A program made the position numbers and the translations under genes. From Cupriavidus necator (GTDB lineage Bacteria; Pseudomonadota; Gammaproteobacteria; Burkholderiales; Burkholderiaceae): a DNA stretch of 64,000 nucleotides. The stretch is taken from positions 1,922,001 to 1,986,000 of the forward strand of contig CP074390.1 of the NCBI GenBank assembly GCA_022041995.1, given 5' to 3'. Below the pieces are notes generated by a model that worked only from the letters and a program-made list of their open reading frames with translations, searched no databases and was not told the origin of the DNA. Every line of letters begins with the position of its first letter. The stretch's first letter is position 1. Below, piece by piece: positions 54,845-63,907 of the stretch.

Positions 54845-55255
54845 CAGCGCGCCCGCTGCGTCCCGAACGCGCCGAACCAATGAGGGCCTCGAGACAGCGC
54901 GCTGTGGCAATGTCAAGCGAGGTTTGAACTGGAGACCAGTGTTGAAACTGTGCATGCACGGCAGCGGTTTTTTTTATTCGGAACGACAACTCTCCATGCG
55001 TGTTGATAACCGCATGAAGCGGGGCGGGAGCGGCGGGGCCGCTCGGAGCTGCTGTCGCCCCACCACGTTTGGCGATCGCTGGCAATTCATCTGGCGGAGC
55101 CAGTATTCGTTGGTGCAATGTTTTAATGCGGGCGCGCGCCTTGACCCGCAAGCCGCTGCACACAGGGAGCGCGACACGGCAGCATGCGCGGAAGTGTACG
55201 AGGAAAGCAGTGGTCGAACATGGTGCCTGAAGTCTTGAGAGGAAAGGTTTTTCAT
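54845..55255. other. intergenic, no supported feature
   Basis: About 410 bases with no supported gene. Near 54969 there is an eight-base T-run, but no adjoining stem that would make an intrinsic terminator. Confidence 0.4.
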
Positions 55256-55939
55256 ATGATGTTCCGATCCGGCACGTTGCTTGATGTGCCTTCGCGCCCA
55301 AGCGCGCCAAGTTGGTCCGGCCTATCGGATGCGCAGACCAGTAACCGGTCTGATCGGGAGCGCCAGCATTGGCACGCCAATTTGTTGAAGCAGAGGCTGG
55401 TACACCAAAGCGGCTTGGTGCTACTCGTGAGGGGCGATGACTTTGTGATTGGCCCGCTCCCCATGCACTACCCGGCAGCGAAACTGGTGGCGCTGCACGA
55501 GGAGGCTCGCGCTCTCTATCGGGCATTGGCGCAGCGGTGGACCCCCACGGCGTTACACGCCCTTGGGGATCGTCTGCACGCCATCGCCGTGGCGAGCGCA
55601 CGCGGCGCACTCTGCCTGCAACGGTCCCTCGATGCGCAGGGCAACCTGCTGCATTGCTGCATCGCCGGTACAGAACTGCCGCCGACTGAGGTGGCGGAGA
55701 TTTTCGGCGACTGCACGACGTTCGGTGTATTGCAGCGTTCCCGAACCCAGGAGCCGTTGCATGGGCCAGTGTGCCAAGCCGCCGCGGCGGACATTGAGGT
55801 GCCGGTGCCGCCGATGCGGCGCGCCCAGATCGCGGGCTTCCAACCGGTTGACGGCCTCGATGCCTTCACCGTCAACTTTGCAGCGCTGGCGCAATTGGCG
55901 GCACGCGGACGCGCAGTCGGCTGCCCGCGTCCATGCTGA
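55256..55939 (+). CDS. hypothetical protein (accessory island)
   Basis: A 227-residue protein of unknown function. The start at 55256 (ATGATG) follows GAGAGGAAAGG; an in-frame ATG at 55220 is the alternative. The N-terminal 45 residues are serine/proline-rich and probably disordered; the rest is alanine- and leucine-rich with LVLLVRGDDFVIGPLP and a helical EEARALYRALAQRW. It has no signal peptide or membrane helix. It starts a plus-strand run of small genes unlike the catabolic neighbours. Confidence 0.5.
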   Translation: MMFRSGTLLDVPSRPSAPSWSGLSDAQTSNRSDRERQHWHANLLKQRLVHQSGLVLLVRGDDFVIGPLPMHYPAAKLVALHEEARALYRALAQRWTPTALHALGDRLHAIAVASARGALCLQRSLDAQGNLLHCCIAGTELPPTEVAEIFGDCTTFGVLQRSRTQEPLHGPVCQAAAADIEVPVPPMRRAQIAGFQPVDGLDAFTVNFAALAQLAARGRAVGCPRPC

Positions 55940-56116
55940 ATGGCAACGCCCCGCGGGCGACGGTCCGCTCATGAAATGAACGGATCCTGCCCTGGCGCGT
56001 GCCGAGACTCCGATGCTTGGGCTTTCCGCTCGGTGTGCATCTCGGTCGCCAGTCGGGCGGCCTTTGGCAGCCGCAACTGTCATCGCATAATCAACATAGG
56101 AAGAAGGTCGGACAAG

Positions 56117-56566
56117 ATGAAGGATGGATATCCAAAGACCGGGGCGGGCCGACTGCTTGCCCTCGCGGCAGAGCTGAAGGCTTCGGCCTCGCTGGTCCTT
56201 GATGAGCCGACGTGGCTGAGTACCGGTTTGGCGCTACTCCGCGTCGCGGAGGAGTCGGGCGTGGAGGCGCGATTGAATGCCCGCTCGGACACCTATCCCA
56301 ATACGTTCTCGCTGCTGATGCGTGGCGAAGCCTGCGGCCTACATGAGCGGATACGGACCCTCACGCCAGCACCCGTTTTCGTGCATTACGTGCTCGACAA
56401 CCATACCTGGCGCGTGGAGCTGGATCTGCGGCTTTTGTCACGGTTGCAGGGGCAATACAGGCCGGTCGACAGGCGACAGGATGGGAATCTCTGGCCGAAA
56501 CAGGACGCCAAGGGCGTCGCTGTTGCCTCGACGACAGACGGCTGCGGGGTTGCCATTGCCATCTGA
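56117..56566 (+). CDS. hypothetical protein (accessory island)
   Basis: A 149-residue protein of unknown function. The N-terminal GAGRLLALAAELKASASLVLDEP and WLSTGLALLRVAEESG are helical. A beta-rich centre (PVFVHYVLDNHTWRVELDLRLL) follows. The C-terminal 30 residues are polar and could be foreign after a small rearrangement. The ATG at 56117 has only a weak site (GGTCGGACAAG). Confidence 0.5.
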   Translation: MKDGYPKTGAGRLLALAAELKASASLVLDEPTWLSTGLALLRVAEESGVEARLNARSDTYPNTFSLLMRGEACGLHERIRTLTPAPVFVHYVLDNHTWRVELDLRLLSRLQGQYRPVDRRQDGNLWPKQDAKGVAVASTTDGCGVAIAI

Positions 56567-56820
56567 TTGGCTTCGTGACGCCTTCCATGCTTCAGCAGGC
56601 CGGGCAAGACGCACCCGAGCGATGCACCGACGCAACCACTCATTAGCGATGGCCCTGAACCGATCGGTTGCTTCAATATCGGGACTGGGAGCTGTCTTCA
56701 GGGAGGCCACTCGCGACAGGGGGGGCGTGCGCACCGCGGTCAGCGTTCGATTTTTCACAGTGGATGCATGCTTTGGGTACCGGTTCACTGGCAAGCAAGC
56801 CGAAATCAACGAAGTTAGCC
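56567..56820. other. intergenic region holding a copy of the 5' end of the gene at 57342
   Basis: At 56745-56806 the sequence resembles 57313-57381: both have a GTTCGAT-type leader, an ATG, a GGGTAC block and the identical 18 bases TGGCAAGCAAGCCGAAAT (56789-56806 and 57364-57381). It encodes GTGSLASKPK in the same way and then runs into the next gene. This is a relic of duplication. Confidence 0.6.
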
Positions 56821-57279
56821 ATGCTGCGCATCACCGTTGAATTGCTGCCCGGTGGCAGTACCGCAGGGCGCCGCGTGCTCGCGGTCGGGGAAATTGGCCG
56901 AATCCGCAGTGGCGCGTCGGCCGACTATGAGGTGTCTTTTGAGGAAACGCTGCTACCGGATGCCGTGATGTCGGGCGAGGTGCTGGACTACCCGCACTGG
57001 TCCGCGAGCATCTGGGATCTGGTGGCACGCGCGCTGTGTGTGGCACTGTCGGGCGAGGAGCGCCTGCCCATGCGACCGACGGTGCCGAACGTACCTATCC
57101 ATCGTTCTGAGGCGGGTGGCGTTGCCTATCTCAGGCTGCGAGAGATTCCCGAACCGGCCCGTACGTTTTTCATTAACCACATCCGCTATGAGACACGGCC
57201 AATAGTCAGCGATGTTCCGGATCCACTGGACTGTGCTCACCTCGCGGAGTGGGAGAGCTTTCTCAATGGTGGCCGCTAA
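56821..57279 (+). CDS. hypothetical protein, paralogue of the gene at 58807
   Basis: A 152-residue protein of unknown function starting MLRITVELLPGG. It is clearly paralogous to the protein at 58807: the two share MLRxTVELLPGG, IGRxRSG, ADY, LLPD, WSAS, WDLVAR, the PIPEPARTFF-like stretch and the region after it. The start at 56821 is preferred because the paralogue begins at the same residue; an in-frame Met at 56767 belongs to a duplicated relic. It is predicted mostly beta with one helix, no signal peptide. The C-terminal tail AHLAEWESFLNGGR is longer than in the paralogue. Confidence 0.65.
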   Translation: MLRITVELLPGGSTAGRRVLAVGEIGRIRSGASADYEVSFEETLLPDAVMSGEVLDYPHWSASIWDLVARALCVALSGEERLPMRPTVPNVPIHRSEAGGVAYLRLREIPEPARTFFINHIRYETRPIVSDVPDPLDCAHLAEWESFLNGGR

Positions 57280-57341
57280 ACAGCAGAAACTGCCGTCGCG
57301 AGCCATTCCCCGCCGTTCGATCTTGCATAGGAGGGCAGTGC

Positions 57342-57668
57342 ATGTTCTGGGGTACAGGGTCGTTGGCAAGCAAGCCGAAATTTGATCTGGGTGGGTGGAG
57401 CGTTGTGGAGACGGACCGGGGTGAGCATCATCTGGTCGGGATCGATCTCGATAACGGTACCGGCCAGGTGAGCAGCACCATTGTCCGCTTTGACGCCAGC
57501 GCCATGCGCTGCGAGACGGTAAGCGGGCGCATTTATACGCTGCAGGAAACAGAGGGAATCGCGACAAGCAATGCCTGGTATGTGTGGGAGGCCTGGTGTC
57601 AGGTCAACGATGTCAAGCACTGGACGGATGTCACGGCCCGCTATCGCAGGGGCGCAAGCGCGACCTAA
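57342..57668 (+). CDS. hypothetical protein (accessory island)
   Basis: A 108-residue protein of unknown function starting MFWGTGSLASKPKFDLGGW. The ATG at 57342 follows an AGGAGG site. It is beta-rich and has many tryptophans and acidic residues (WYVWEAWCQVNDVKHWTDV). The first 14 codons and their leader are duplicated upstream at 56745-56806. No known domain is recognised. Confidence 0.62.
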   Translation: MFWGTGSLASKPKFDLGGWSVVETDRGEHHLVGIDLDNGTGQVSSTIVRFDASAMRCETVSGRIYTLQETEGIATSNAWYVWEAWCQVNDVKHWTDVTARYRRGASAT

Positions 57669-57977
57669 CAGTCGCTCCGCGCTTTGCCGTACCGAAAAAG
57701 CGAAACCCTGGACCTTTTCATTTGCGCAAGATTGCACGCTGCTGGACGACCCGAAATGACGAGTTGTGCGTCGATTGCCCTCTGTGGATGGCGCGTACAG
57801 ATTGATGAGAACCTGGCAAGCTGCACTATGTGCCCGTCCCGGTTATTCAGGCCGGAGGCGTCGTTGCGACTTCTTTCGCTGCTCTTCCGGCCGCCAGATG
57901 TGAGAGGTCTGCCCCGTGCCTCCATGCCGACGCGTTATGGATTGGGGGCGCCTCCTTTTTTGCGAATGGGTACATAT

Positions 57978-58385
57978 ATGTTGTTAACTAAAGAAATGTG
58001 GCTGGACCGTGCAAGCGGTCAGGATCCGGTGCCTCCATACCTGCCGTGGCGTGTTGTCGCTGCCGTGCCCATCAATCCTTTGCTGGTGCTTCAGCTTTAC
58101 CCGGCGTCCCTGGAGCCGCTGGAGCTCATTACGACCTACGTCATTGCGTCCTTTGAATCGTTACTGGAGACGTGGGACAGTCTGCTGCCTGAACACCGTG
58201 TCGGCGCCACCGTGCATTTGATTCGCGGCGGCATCACCGAACGCGTGCGCGAGATCTGGCAGTACAAGAGCAATGACGCCGCTGTCCGGCGATTCGCGTT
58301 CCGCAACGATCGCGGCGAGTTGATTCCCTATTGGGGCGACCTGCCCATACTGGTGGACAAACAATGTCTCGCCGTCATTGAGTGA
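57978..58385 (+). CDS. hypothetical protein (accessory island)
   Basis: A 135-residue protein of unknown function. PYLPWRVVAAVPINPLLVLQLYP is hydrophobic but proline-broken, followed by helical ITTYVIASFESLLETWDSLLPEH and a beta-rich C-terminus with GELIPYWGDLP. The start is uncertain: ATG 57966 and 57978 are both in frame and neither has a strong site. A longer open frame extends upstream, but its sequence looks non-coding. The next gene begins 37 bases after the stop. Confidence 0.58.
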   Translation: MLLTKEMWLDRASGQDPVPPYLPWRVVAAVPINPLLVLQLYPASLEPLELITTYVIASFESLLETWDSLLPEHRVGATVHLIRGGITERVREIWQYKSNDAAVRRFAFRNDRGELIPYWGDLPILVDKQCLAVIE

Positions 58386-58422
58386 ATCCCGAGCGATGAA
58401 TGACTGTCGAGAACATTGAAAA

Positions 58423-58797
58423 ATGAGCGACGCAAAGGTGCCCGACGATTTTCCGCGGGTGGCGTTCCCGGCGAGCGTCGCCGGTGCACAAGCGAAGTTT
58501 GCGGGCCGCATGATCCACGGAAGATTTGTCGTCGGACTGACCGAAGCAGAGTGGGCGGAGCGCTATGCAATGTGCCTCGATCTGGTCAAGCAACTCGCTG
58601 TGTATTGTCGTCGCAAGGCCGCCGAACCTCCCGCCCGAAGCCGGGACGAACTGCTCGACTGGGTGGAACGTGGCGTGCGCAACAAGCAGGCCGCCTGGCA
58701 ACTGGGCGGCCCAGAAGTCGACTGGATCGTCGAGCAGATGCGCCAGGCATACAAAACCACACCGGATGGATTCGAAGACTTGGGGAACTTGAAATGA
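58423..58797 (+). CDS. hypothetical protein (accessory island)
   Basis: A 124-residue protein of unknown function, largely helical, with LTEAEWAERYAMCLDLVKQLAVYCRRKA in the middle and VDWIVEQMRQAY near the end. The paralogue gene at 58807 begins nine bases after its stop, so they are likely co-translated. No signal peptide or membrane segment is present. No known domain is recognised. Confidence 0.6.
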   Translation: MSDAKVPDDFPRVAFPASVAGAQAKFAGRMIHGRFVVGLTEAEWAERYAMCLDLVKQLAVYCRRKAAEPPARSRDELLDWVERGVRNKQAAWQLGGPEVDWIVEQMRQAYKTTPDGFEDLGNLK

Positions 58798-58806
58798 GCC
58801 ATTGCG

Positions 58807-59226
58807 ATGTTGCGAGTCACGGTTGAATTGCTGCCGGGCGGTGATGCTCGCGGCCGCCGAACGGTGGCGACGGCCGACATTGGGCGGGCGCGCTCAGGCG
58901 CGCTCGCCGACTATCAAATTGATATGGAAGAGGATCTGCTGCCAGACCAGGTCTGGACCGGTGTGCTGCAGGACTATCCGCGTTGGTCCGCCAGCGTCTG
59001 GGACCTGGTCGCGCGCAGCATTGCCGTGGCGCAGACGGGAAAGGAGGAACTGCCTCCGCGGCCGACCATCCCGCCGATTCCCATCCACGACGCCGATGGC
59101 CCTTGGCCGTACGTCCGCTTTGACGATATCCCCGAGCCGACCCGCACGTTCTTTATGCACAATTTGCGTGGATCGAGTACGCCTGCTTTCGGTTCGGCAT
59201 ACGCGTGGGACTGGAAGACTTCCTGA
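58807..59226 (+). CDS. hypothetical protein, paralogue of the gene at 56821
   Basis: A 139-residue protein of unknown function starting MLRVTVELLPGGD. It shares its whole length with the protein at 56821, most strongly in the first 60 residues and in DIPEPTRTFFMHNLR near the C-terminus. The paralogue's C-terminal extension is absent and the tail AYAWDWKTS differs. The gene is separated by nine bases from the preceding one. Two copies on the same strand, with unrelated genes between them, indicate local duplication. Confidence 0.65.
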   Translation: MLRVTVELLPGGDARGRRTVATADIGRARSGALADYQIDMEEDLLPDQVWTGVLQDYPRWSASVWDLVARSIAVAQTGKEELPPRPTIPPIPIHDADGPWPYVRFDDIPEPTRTFFMHNLRGSSTPAFGSAYAWDWKTS

Positions 59227-60363
59227 CTGGGCAGCGATAAGCGATCGCTCCGACGCGCATGCGCGACAGATGGTTGCGGGCATATCCTAGTACAACTGCC
59301 CTGGGAAGGAGCAAAGGCTCGCCTAGCTCGACAAGGGCGCGGGTCTCTTCGGCGAGCGAAACTGTGTGACGGCCTGGCGTGCCCTTAAAGCCGAGCGCCC
59401 GCAAACCGCGCAGCGCATTGTGGCGGCCGCCAATCCAGTCGAAGTTGGCCTTGTCGCCAAATCCTACGGCTGGACTAGGTTTCGCTTTGGCGATGATTTC
59501 GACCGTCGAAAAGATTTCCTGTGCGGAGCGCGTTAGGCAGCAGAAGCCGACGGCGGTAGTGACCATGACCCGGATCGCGTCTGCGCGGCGGTTTCATGAA
59601 AGGATTCGTCGCTGCCGAGTGGCGAAGCAGCGATGATGACGGAGTTATCGATGATCAACCGACCTGATGTAACGACTGTCCCTTGCGTCGTGGCGCGCGA
59701 GGAAGGGGACGTCGACCAAAGTAAGGTGTTGGCGCGGTTGGAGGGGCGGGTGGATTTGCTTGCCGAGCGTGAGCGTGCCCGGCAGGCGCTCCGGATTTTC
59801 TCAGGCGGGCCTGCGCCAGAGTTTCAAGGCAATCTTCGACGGCGCGCTCGTTATTGAGCGACAAGACCTCAAAATGGTCGCGAATAGCGGCCGGCCCCAT
59901 TGGTTACGTCTGGGCTAGGAGTACAGACCGGGACTACTCGGGCTTGCGCAGGGCCGCATGGGGCGACGACGGTATCTGACTTACTTAGCGATGGTCGGAG
60001 CGAACGATAGCCGGCGCCCCCCTGACGAGATGGCTACGTTGCGGACATAGTAGATATTCATGGCCTAGGGCGGTCGGCGAGGGGCACCTTTAACTAAGCT
60101 AGAGGGCACTAGTCGAGTCGTGCAACATTTTCCTCGGAGTGATTCGATCATCCGTGCGTGTCGCGTCAAGCAGGGCGGCGGTCGTCATAGTGTCGCACCT
60201 TGCGGTTCGATTTCGGGTATTTGACGTCGCCGCGCGCGATTGGGGCTGGTCGGCTCCTCCCGACCTTCTCAGACATTCCACACCGATCTTTTGCCGTTCG
60301 AGTGATGATGGGAAGGTGACCGAAGCCTGGAAAGAGACCGCCGCAGTGGCGGGCCGAGTGTCT
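59227..60363. other. long stretch without a supported gene
   Basis: About 1.1 kb at the right end of the accessory island. Open frames are short, on both strands, and have no recognisable domain. The best, on the minus strand around 59300-59566, includes FDWIGGRHNALRGLRALGFKG but has no start site or neighbours to support it. The sequence may be decayed coding DNA. Confidence 0.45.
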
Positions 60364-61269
60364 CTAGGGGTGGCCCCCGAGCACCTTGCGAACCGATGCA
60401 ACGAATCGATCGACAGGCGGAGACTCCGCATCCCGGCTATAGACGAACTCGACGTCAAACTCGGTGTCCAGTCCACTGAGCGGCAACAGATCTACGGACG
60501 GCGGGCACGCCGTCCGCGTGCTGGCCGGCACGAATGCATATCCCATCCCCGCGGCGACTAGCCCGAGCATGGTTGGGATATCGGCACCGATCTGGGCGAT
60601 GTGCGGAACAAAGCCTGCCTTGGCGCAGTCGGCGATCAGCGCGTCATGCTGCGGGGCAGATCGGTCCCGGCTAAACCAGATGAATTTCTCCGCAGCGACG
60701 TCTGCCAGCTTTTTTGGGGCAATCCTTGAGTTCTTGATCATGGCAGGCATGGCCAGCACGAAGCCTTCGCGCAGGAGACGGATGCCCTGAAGCGATGGGT
60801 CGTCTTTGGACCGAAATGCCAGGATGCCGCCGTCCAACTCGCCGCTCCGGATAGATTGGGCCTGCTGCAAAGACAACATTGGCTCGACGGAAAGCACCAC
60901 GTCGGCTTGATGTTCCCGGAAGTCCTTGAGGATTGCGAGTGTTTCCGGCAAGACCAGGTAGTTTGGCAGAGCGCCTATTTTCAGTGTTCCACCGAGCCCT
61001 TGCCCGATACGATGCGCGCGGTCGCGCGCTTCAAGGGTATTGCGCAGCAACTGCTTCGCGTCATTCAGAAAGCTCAACCCAGCGGGGGTGAGCCTTACCC
61101 CCTTTGCATGCCGTACGAATAACGGCGCGCCAATGTAGCTCTCCAAATCTTTGATCTGACGTGACAGCGCAGGCTGCACGATGCTCAGTGTGCGGGCCGC
61201 CGCAACGATGCTTCGCGCTTCGGCCACCGCAATGAAGTAGCGCAAATGGCGTATCTCGATCGTCTGCAT
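60364..61269 (-). CDS. LysR-family transcriptional regulator
   Basis: A 301-residue LysR regulator. The N-terminal winged helix is MQTIEIRHLRYFIAVAEA followed by SIVAAARTLSIVQPALSRQIKDLE, and the effector domain runs from about 90 with GGTLKIGALPNYLVLPETLA. The start at 61269 is the family-typical position; an in-frame Met 22 codons upstream is less likely. It is divergent from the deacylase-transporter operon across about 150 bases and probably regulates it. Confidence 0.88.
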   Translation of the reverse strand: MQTIEIRHLRYFIAVAEARSIVAAARTLSIVQPALSRQIKDLESYIGAPLFVRHAKGVRLTPAGLSFLNDAKQLLRNTLEARDRAHRIGQGLGGTLKIGALPNYLVLPETLAILKDFREHQADVVLSVEPMLSLQQAQSIRSGELDGGILAFRSKDDPSLQGIRLLREGFVLAMPAMIKNSRIAPKKLADVAAEKFIWFSRDRSAPQHDALIADCAKAGFVPHIAQIGADIPTMLGLVAAGMGYAFVPASTRTACPPSVDLLPLSGLDTEFDVEFVYSRDAESPPVDRFVASVRKVLGGHP

Positions 61270-61322
61270 TTCTGTCTCCGCCGCGTGAGGGCAAATAAGG
61301 TAGCCCCCCTTATATATGCCTG

Positions 61323-61362
61323 GAAAGTATAGCAAGCGTAACCATCAGGTATTTGAAAGTAT
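61323..61362. promoter_or_regulatory. direct repeat in the LysR-deacylase intergenic region
   Basis: GAAAGTAT is repeated exactly at 61323-61330 and 61355-61362, a spacing of 32 bases or about three helical turns. It lies midway between the divergent starts and is a candidate LysR binding region. The typical T-N11-A palindrome was not clearly found. Confidence 0.3.
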
Positions 61363-61421
61363 GGCGATGCACGTCTATCTTTCGGATCTATCTCCGATGA
61401 GCAACCAACGGCAGGCAAGCG

Positions 61422-62501
61422 ATGACGCATGATTCACGAGAATCTCTCCCCGAGACCCTTCTCGCGGTTAGCAGTGAAAGGACCCCGCGAAAGCACCTGG
61501 TTTTCAGCGATGTCGACCTTGATCGCGTGGGCAGGCAGGTGGGCTATTTCTATGTCCCTCACTCGCCTGACGATGACGCGTGGGGTACGACACGGATCCC
61601 GATCGCCGTGCTAAAGCATGGCGACGGGCCTACCGTGCTGCTGGAGGCAGGGAATCACGGCGATGAGTACGAAGGGCAGCTCGTGCTCGGTGAGGTCATC
61701 CGGGATCTCGATATCCGCAGGGTCCGGGGGCGGTTGATCGTCATCCCGGCAATCAACCTTCCGGCCGCCAACGCGGGCAAGCGAAACTCACCAATTGACG
61801 GGCTCAACTTCAATCGGGCCTTTCCGGGGGATCCGAGCGGCTCCGTGACCCAGCAAATTGCAGCCTTTGTGAATGATGTTCTCATGGCCGCGAGCGATGC
61901 CTTCATCAGTCTTCATTCAGGGGGCAGTTCACTAGACATTCTCCCTAGCAGCATCGTTCACTGCGCCGGCGATGCGCCGCACACCGAGCGTAATCTCGCG
62001 GCCGCAGCGGCATTTGGTGCGCCAGTCTCGGTCCTTTTGGACAACCTGGGGGACACGCGTACTGCCGCCAGTGCGGCGATGGCGGCTGGATTGACTACGG
62101 TGAGCGTGGAGATGGCAGGGCAAGGGACCGTTTCGCGCGAGGCGCTCACCATTTGCCGGCGTGGCGTCGCCAGCGTCCTGAGCCATCTAGGGGCCCTGAA
62201 AGACGTCACGCCCGCGACACCGACTCCCGCAGAGATGCTCTACAAAGTGGCGGGCCCCGCAGCCTACGTGATCGCCAACGCGGATGGTGTGTTCGAACCG
62301 CTCTTCTCCATCGGAGAACTGGTCGAAGCCGGGCAGGTGGCAGGGCGAATCCATTTTCCGAGCGATCCCGGCCGAGTGCCGCTCGACCTCAAGTGCATGC
62401 AAAGCGGAATTTTTTACGCGAAGCGACAACCCGGCCTTGTGCGGCAAGGGAACTGCTGTGCAGTCGTTGCCTCACGCGCCGAGATGGCGAGCAGAGACTG
62501 A
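61422..62501 (+). CDS. succinylglutamate desuccinylase/aspartoacylase-family deacylase, DoeB-like
   Basis: A 359-residue zinc carboxypeptidase-fold (M14-like) deacylase. Zinc ligands are visible as His79 and Glu82 (GNHGDE) and His165 (FISLHSGG), and the substrate arginine motif NFNRAFPGD is at 129-137. A C-terminal beta-barrel (about 285-350) follows, as in DoeB and related enzymes that remove N-acyl groups from amino acids such as N-acetyldiaminobutyrate. The next genes encode a transporter and an ammonia-lyase-like enzyme, so a route for an N-acylated amino acid is suggested. Confidence 0.83.
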   Translation: MTHDSRESLPETLLAVSSERTPRKHLVFSDVDLDRVGRQVGYFYVPHSPDDDAWGTTRIPIAVLKHGDGPTVLLEAGNHGDEYEGQLVLGEVIRDLDIRRVRGRLIVIPAINLPAANAGKRNSPIDGLNFNRAFPGDPSGSVTQQIAAFVNDVLMAASDAFISLHSGGSSLDILPSSIVHCAGDAPHTERNLAAAAAFGAPVSVLLDNLGDTRTAASAAMAAGLTTVSVEMAGQGTVSREALTICRRGVASVLSHLGALKDVTPATPTPAEMLYKVAGPAAYVIANADGVFEPLFSIGELVEAGQVAGRIHFPSDPGRVPLDLKCMQSGIFYAKRQPGLVRQGNCCAVVASRAEMASRD

Positions 62502-62549
62502 TCGGCTGGGGCACGGGCAAAAGATATCCATAAGACAAGAGGAGACATT

Positions 62550-63878
62550 ATGGGCGAATTGAAAACACATCATGGGCCCGATGCGGTTCAAAAGAAGGCG
62601 ATAGCTGCTGCCGTTGTCGGGTGCGCGCTCGAATGGTATGACTTCGCCGTATATGGCTTCTTCGCGCTCACCATTTCTAAACTCTTCTTTCCGTCGGACG
62701 AGAGTTCGGTGTCCCTGCTGTTAGGGGTCGCGACCTTTGGCGTTGGCTTCATCATGCGCCCTGTGGGTGCGGTGATGCTGGCGGCGGTTGCGGATCGACA
62801 TAGCAGATCCGCGGCGCTATCGCTAACGATCTTGCTTATGGTCATCGGTACCGCCATGATCGCTTTCGCCCCAACCTATGCGCAAGCAGGAATCTGGGCA
62901 CCTCTCATGATCGTTGCCGCACGGCTTATCCAAGGCTTCTCGGCGGGTGGGGAGATGGGCGTCGCGACGGCCCTGCTGATCGAGTCTGCCCCCAACAGCC
63001 GCCGAGGCTTATATGGAAGCTGGCAACAAGTAGCTCAGTCCACTGCACTACTGTTTGGATCCGGTCTCGGGGCACTGCTGTCGTCGACGCTGACGGCCGA
63101 GCAGATGAACGAATGGGGCTGGCGCCTCCCTTTCATGCTGGGGTTGGTGATCGGACCGATCGGCTGGTACATTCGGCGAAAGTTGCCGGAGCCAGAGCAC
63201 GCAAGTAGTGAGGCGTCACGGGCACGTCGTCGCGCTCCATTAAGGTCGGTGCTTCGCGATCACCGCGCCGAAACCGTCGCAGGCTTGGGTATTACCACCG
63301 TCTGGACGGTCTGCTCGTACTTCTTCCTGGTCTATATGCCGACCTACGCGACGACACAATTGCATATTGAGCTGTCCAGTTCGCTGGCCAGCAATGCGAT
63401 TGGGCTGGTGATGCTGCTTGTCCTCGCACCGCTGTTCGGCAGCCTCTCGGATCGTTGGGGCCGCTACCGGATCATTCTGGTGGGCATTGCCGGAATACTG
63501 GTGAGTTGCTATCCCGCGATCGTATCTCTCCAGCGTTTCCCAAGCCTTGGGATGCTGATCTGCGTTCAACTCTGGATGGCAATGTTCGTCGCGGTAATCG
63601 CCGGCCCCGCGCCGGCTGCCATGGCGGAGCTGTTCCCGCAGGAAGTCCGGTCCACCGGTATATCGATCGCCTACAACGCCGCCGTGGTGGTCTTCGGTGG
63701 CTTTGCTCCCCTTATCGCAACCTGGCTCATCCGAGTTTGCGAGAGTGGTTCCGCGCCGGCCTGGTACGTTTCCGCAAGCGCGGCCTTGAGTTTGCTGGCG
63801 CTAGCTTGGTCCACACGCACCATTGGTGCGGCGACCCGTGCTAAGGGCGTCACGCCAGCTTCGGATACACCTGCCTGA
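62550..63878 (+). CDS. MFS metabolite:proton symporter (MHS family)
   Basis: A 442-residue major facilitator with 12 predicted membrane helices. The early CALEWYDFAVYGFFA, GFIMRPVGAVMLAAVADRHSR and RLIQGFSAGGEMGVA are signatures of the metabolite:H+ symporter family, which carries organic acids, betaines and amino-acid derivatives. It follows the deacylase by 48 bases, with an AGAGGAGA site. It presumably imports the substrate of that enzyme. Confidence 0.9.
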   Translation: MGELKTHHGPDAVQKKAIAAAVVGCALEWYDFAVYGFFALTISKLFFPSDESSVSLLLGVATFGVGFIMRPVGAVMLAAVADRHSRSAALSLTILLMVIGTAMIAFAPTYAQAGIWAPLMIVAARLIQGFSAGGEMGVATALLIESAPNSRRGLYGSWQQVAQSTALLFGSGLGALLSSTLTAEQMNEWGWRLPFMLGLVIGPIGWYIRRKLPEPEHASSEASRARRRAPLRSVLRDHRAETVAGLGITTVWTVCSYFFLVYMPTYATTQLHIELSSSLASNAIGLVMLLVLAPLFGSLSDRWGRYRIILVGIAGILVSCYPAIVSLQRFPSLGMLICVQLWMAMFVAVIAGPAPAAMAELFPQEVRSTGISIAYNAAVVVFGGFAPLIATWLIRVCESGSAPAWYVSASAALSLLALAWSTRTIGAATRAKGVTPASDTPA

Positions 63879-63907
63879 ATCACTTCTGCACTTCCATTTG
63901 AACCGCT

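Noticed and set aside
59292..59566. A minus-strand frame with FDWIGGRHNALRGLRALGFKG
   Set aside because: Looks partly protein-like but has no start site, overlaps the 3' region of a better gene when extended, and has no recognisable family. Kept only as a remark.
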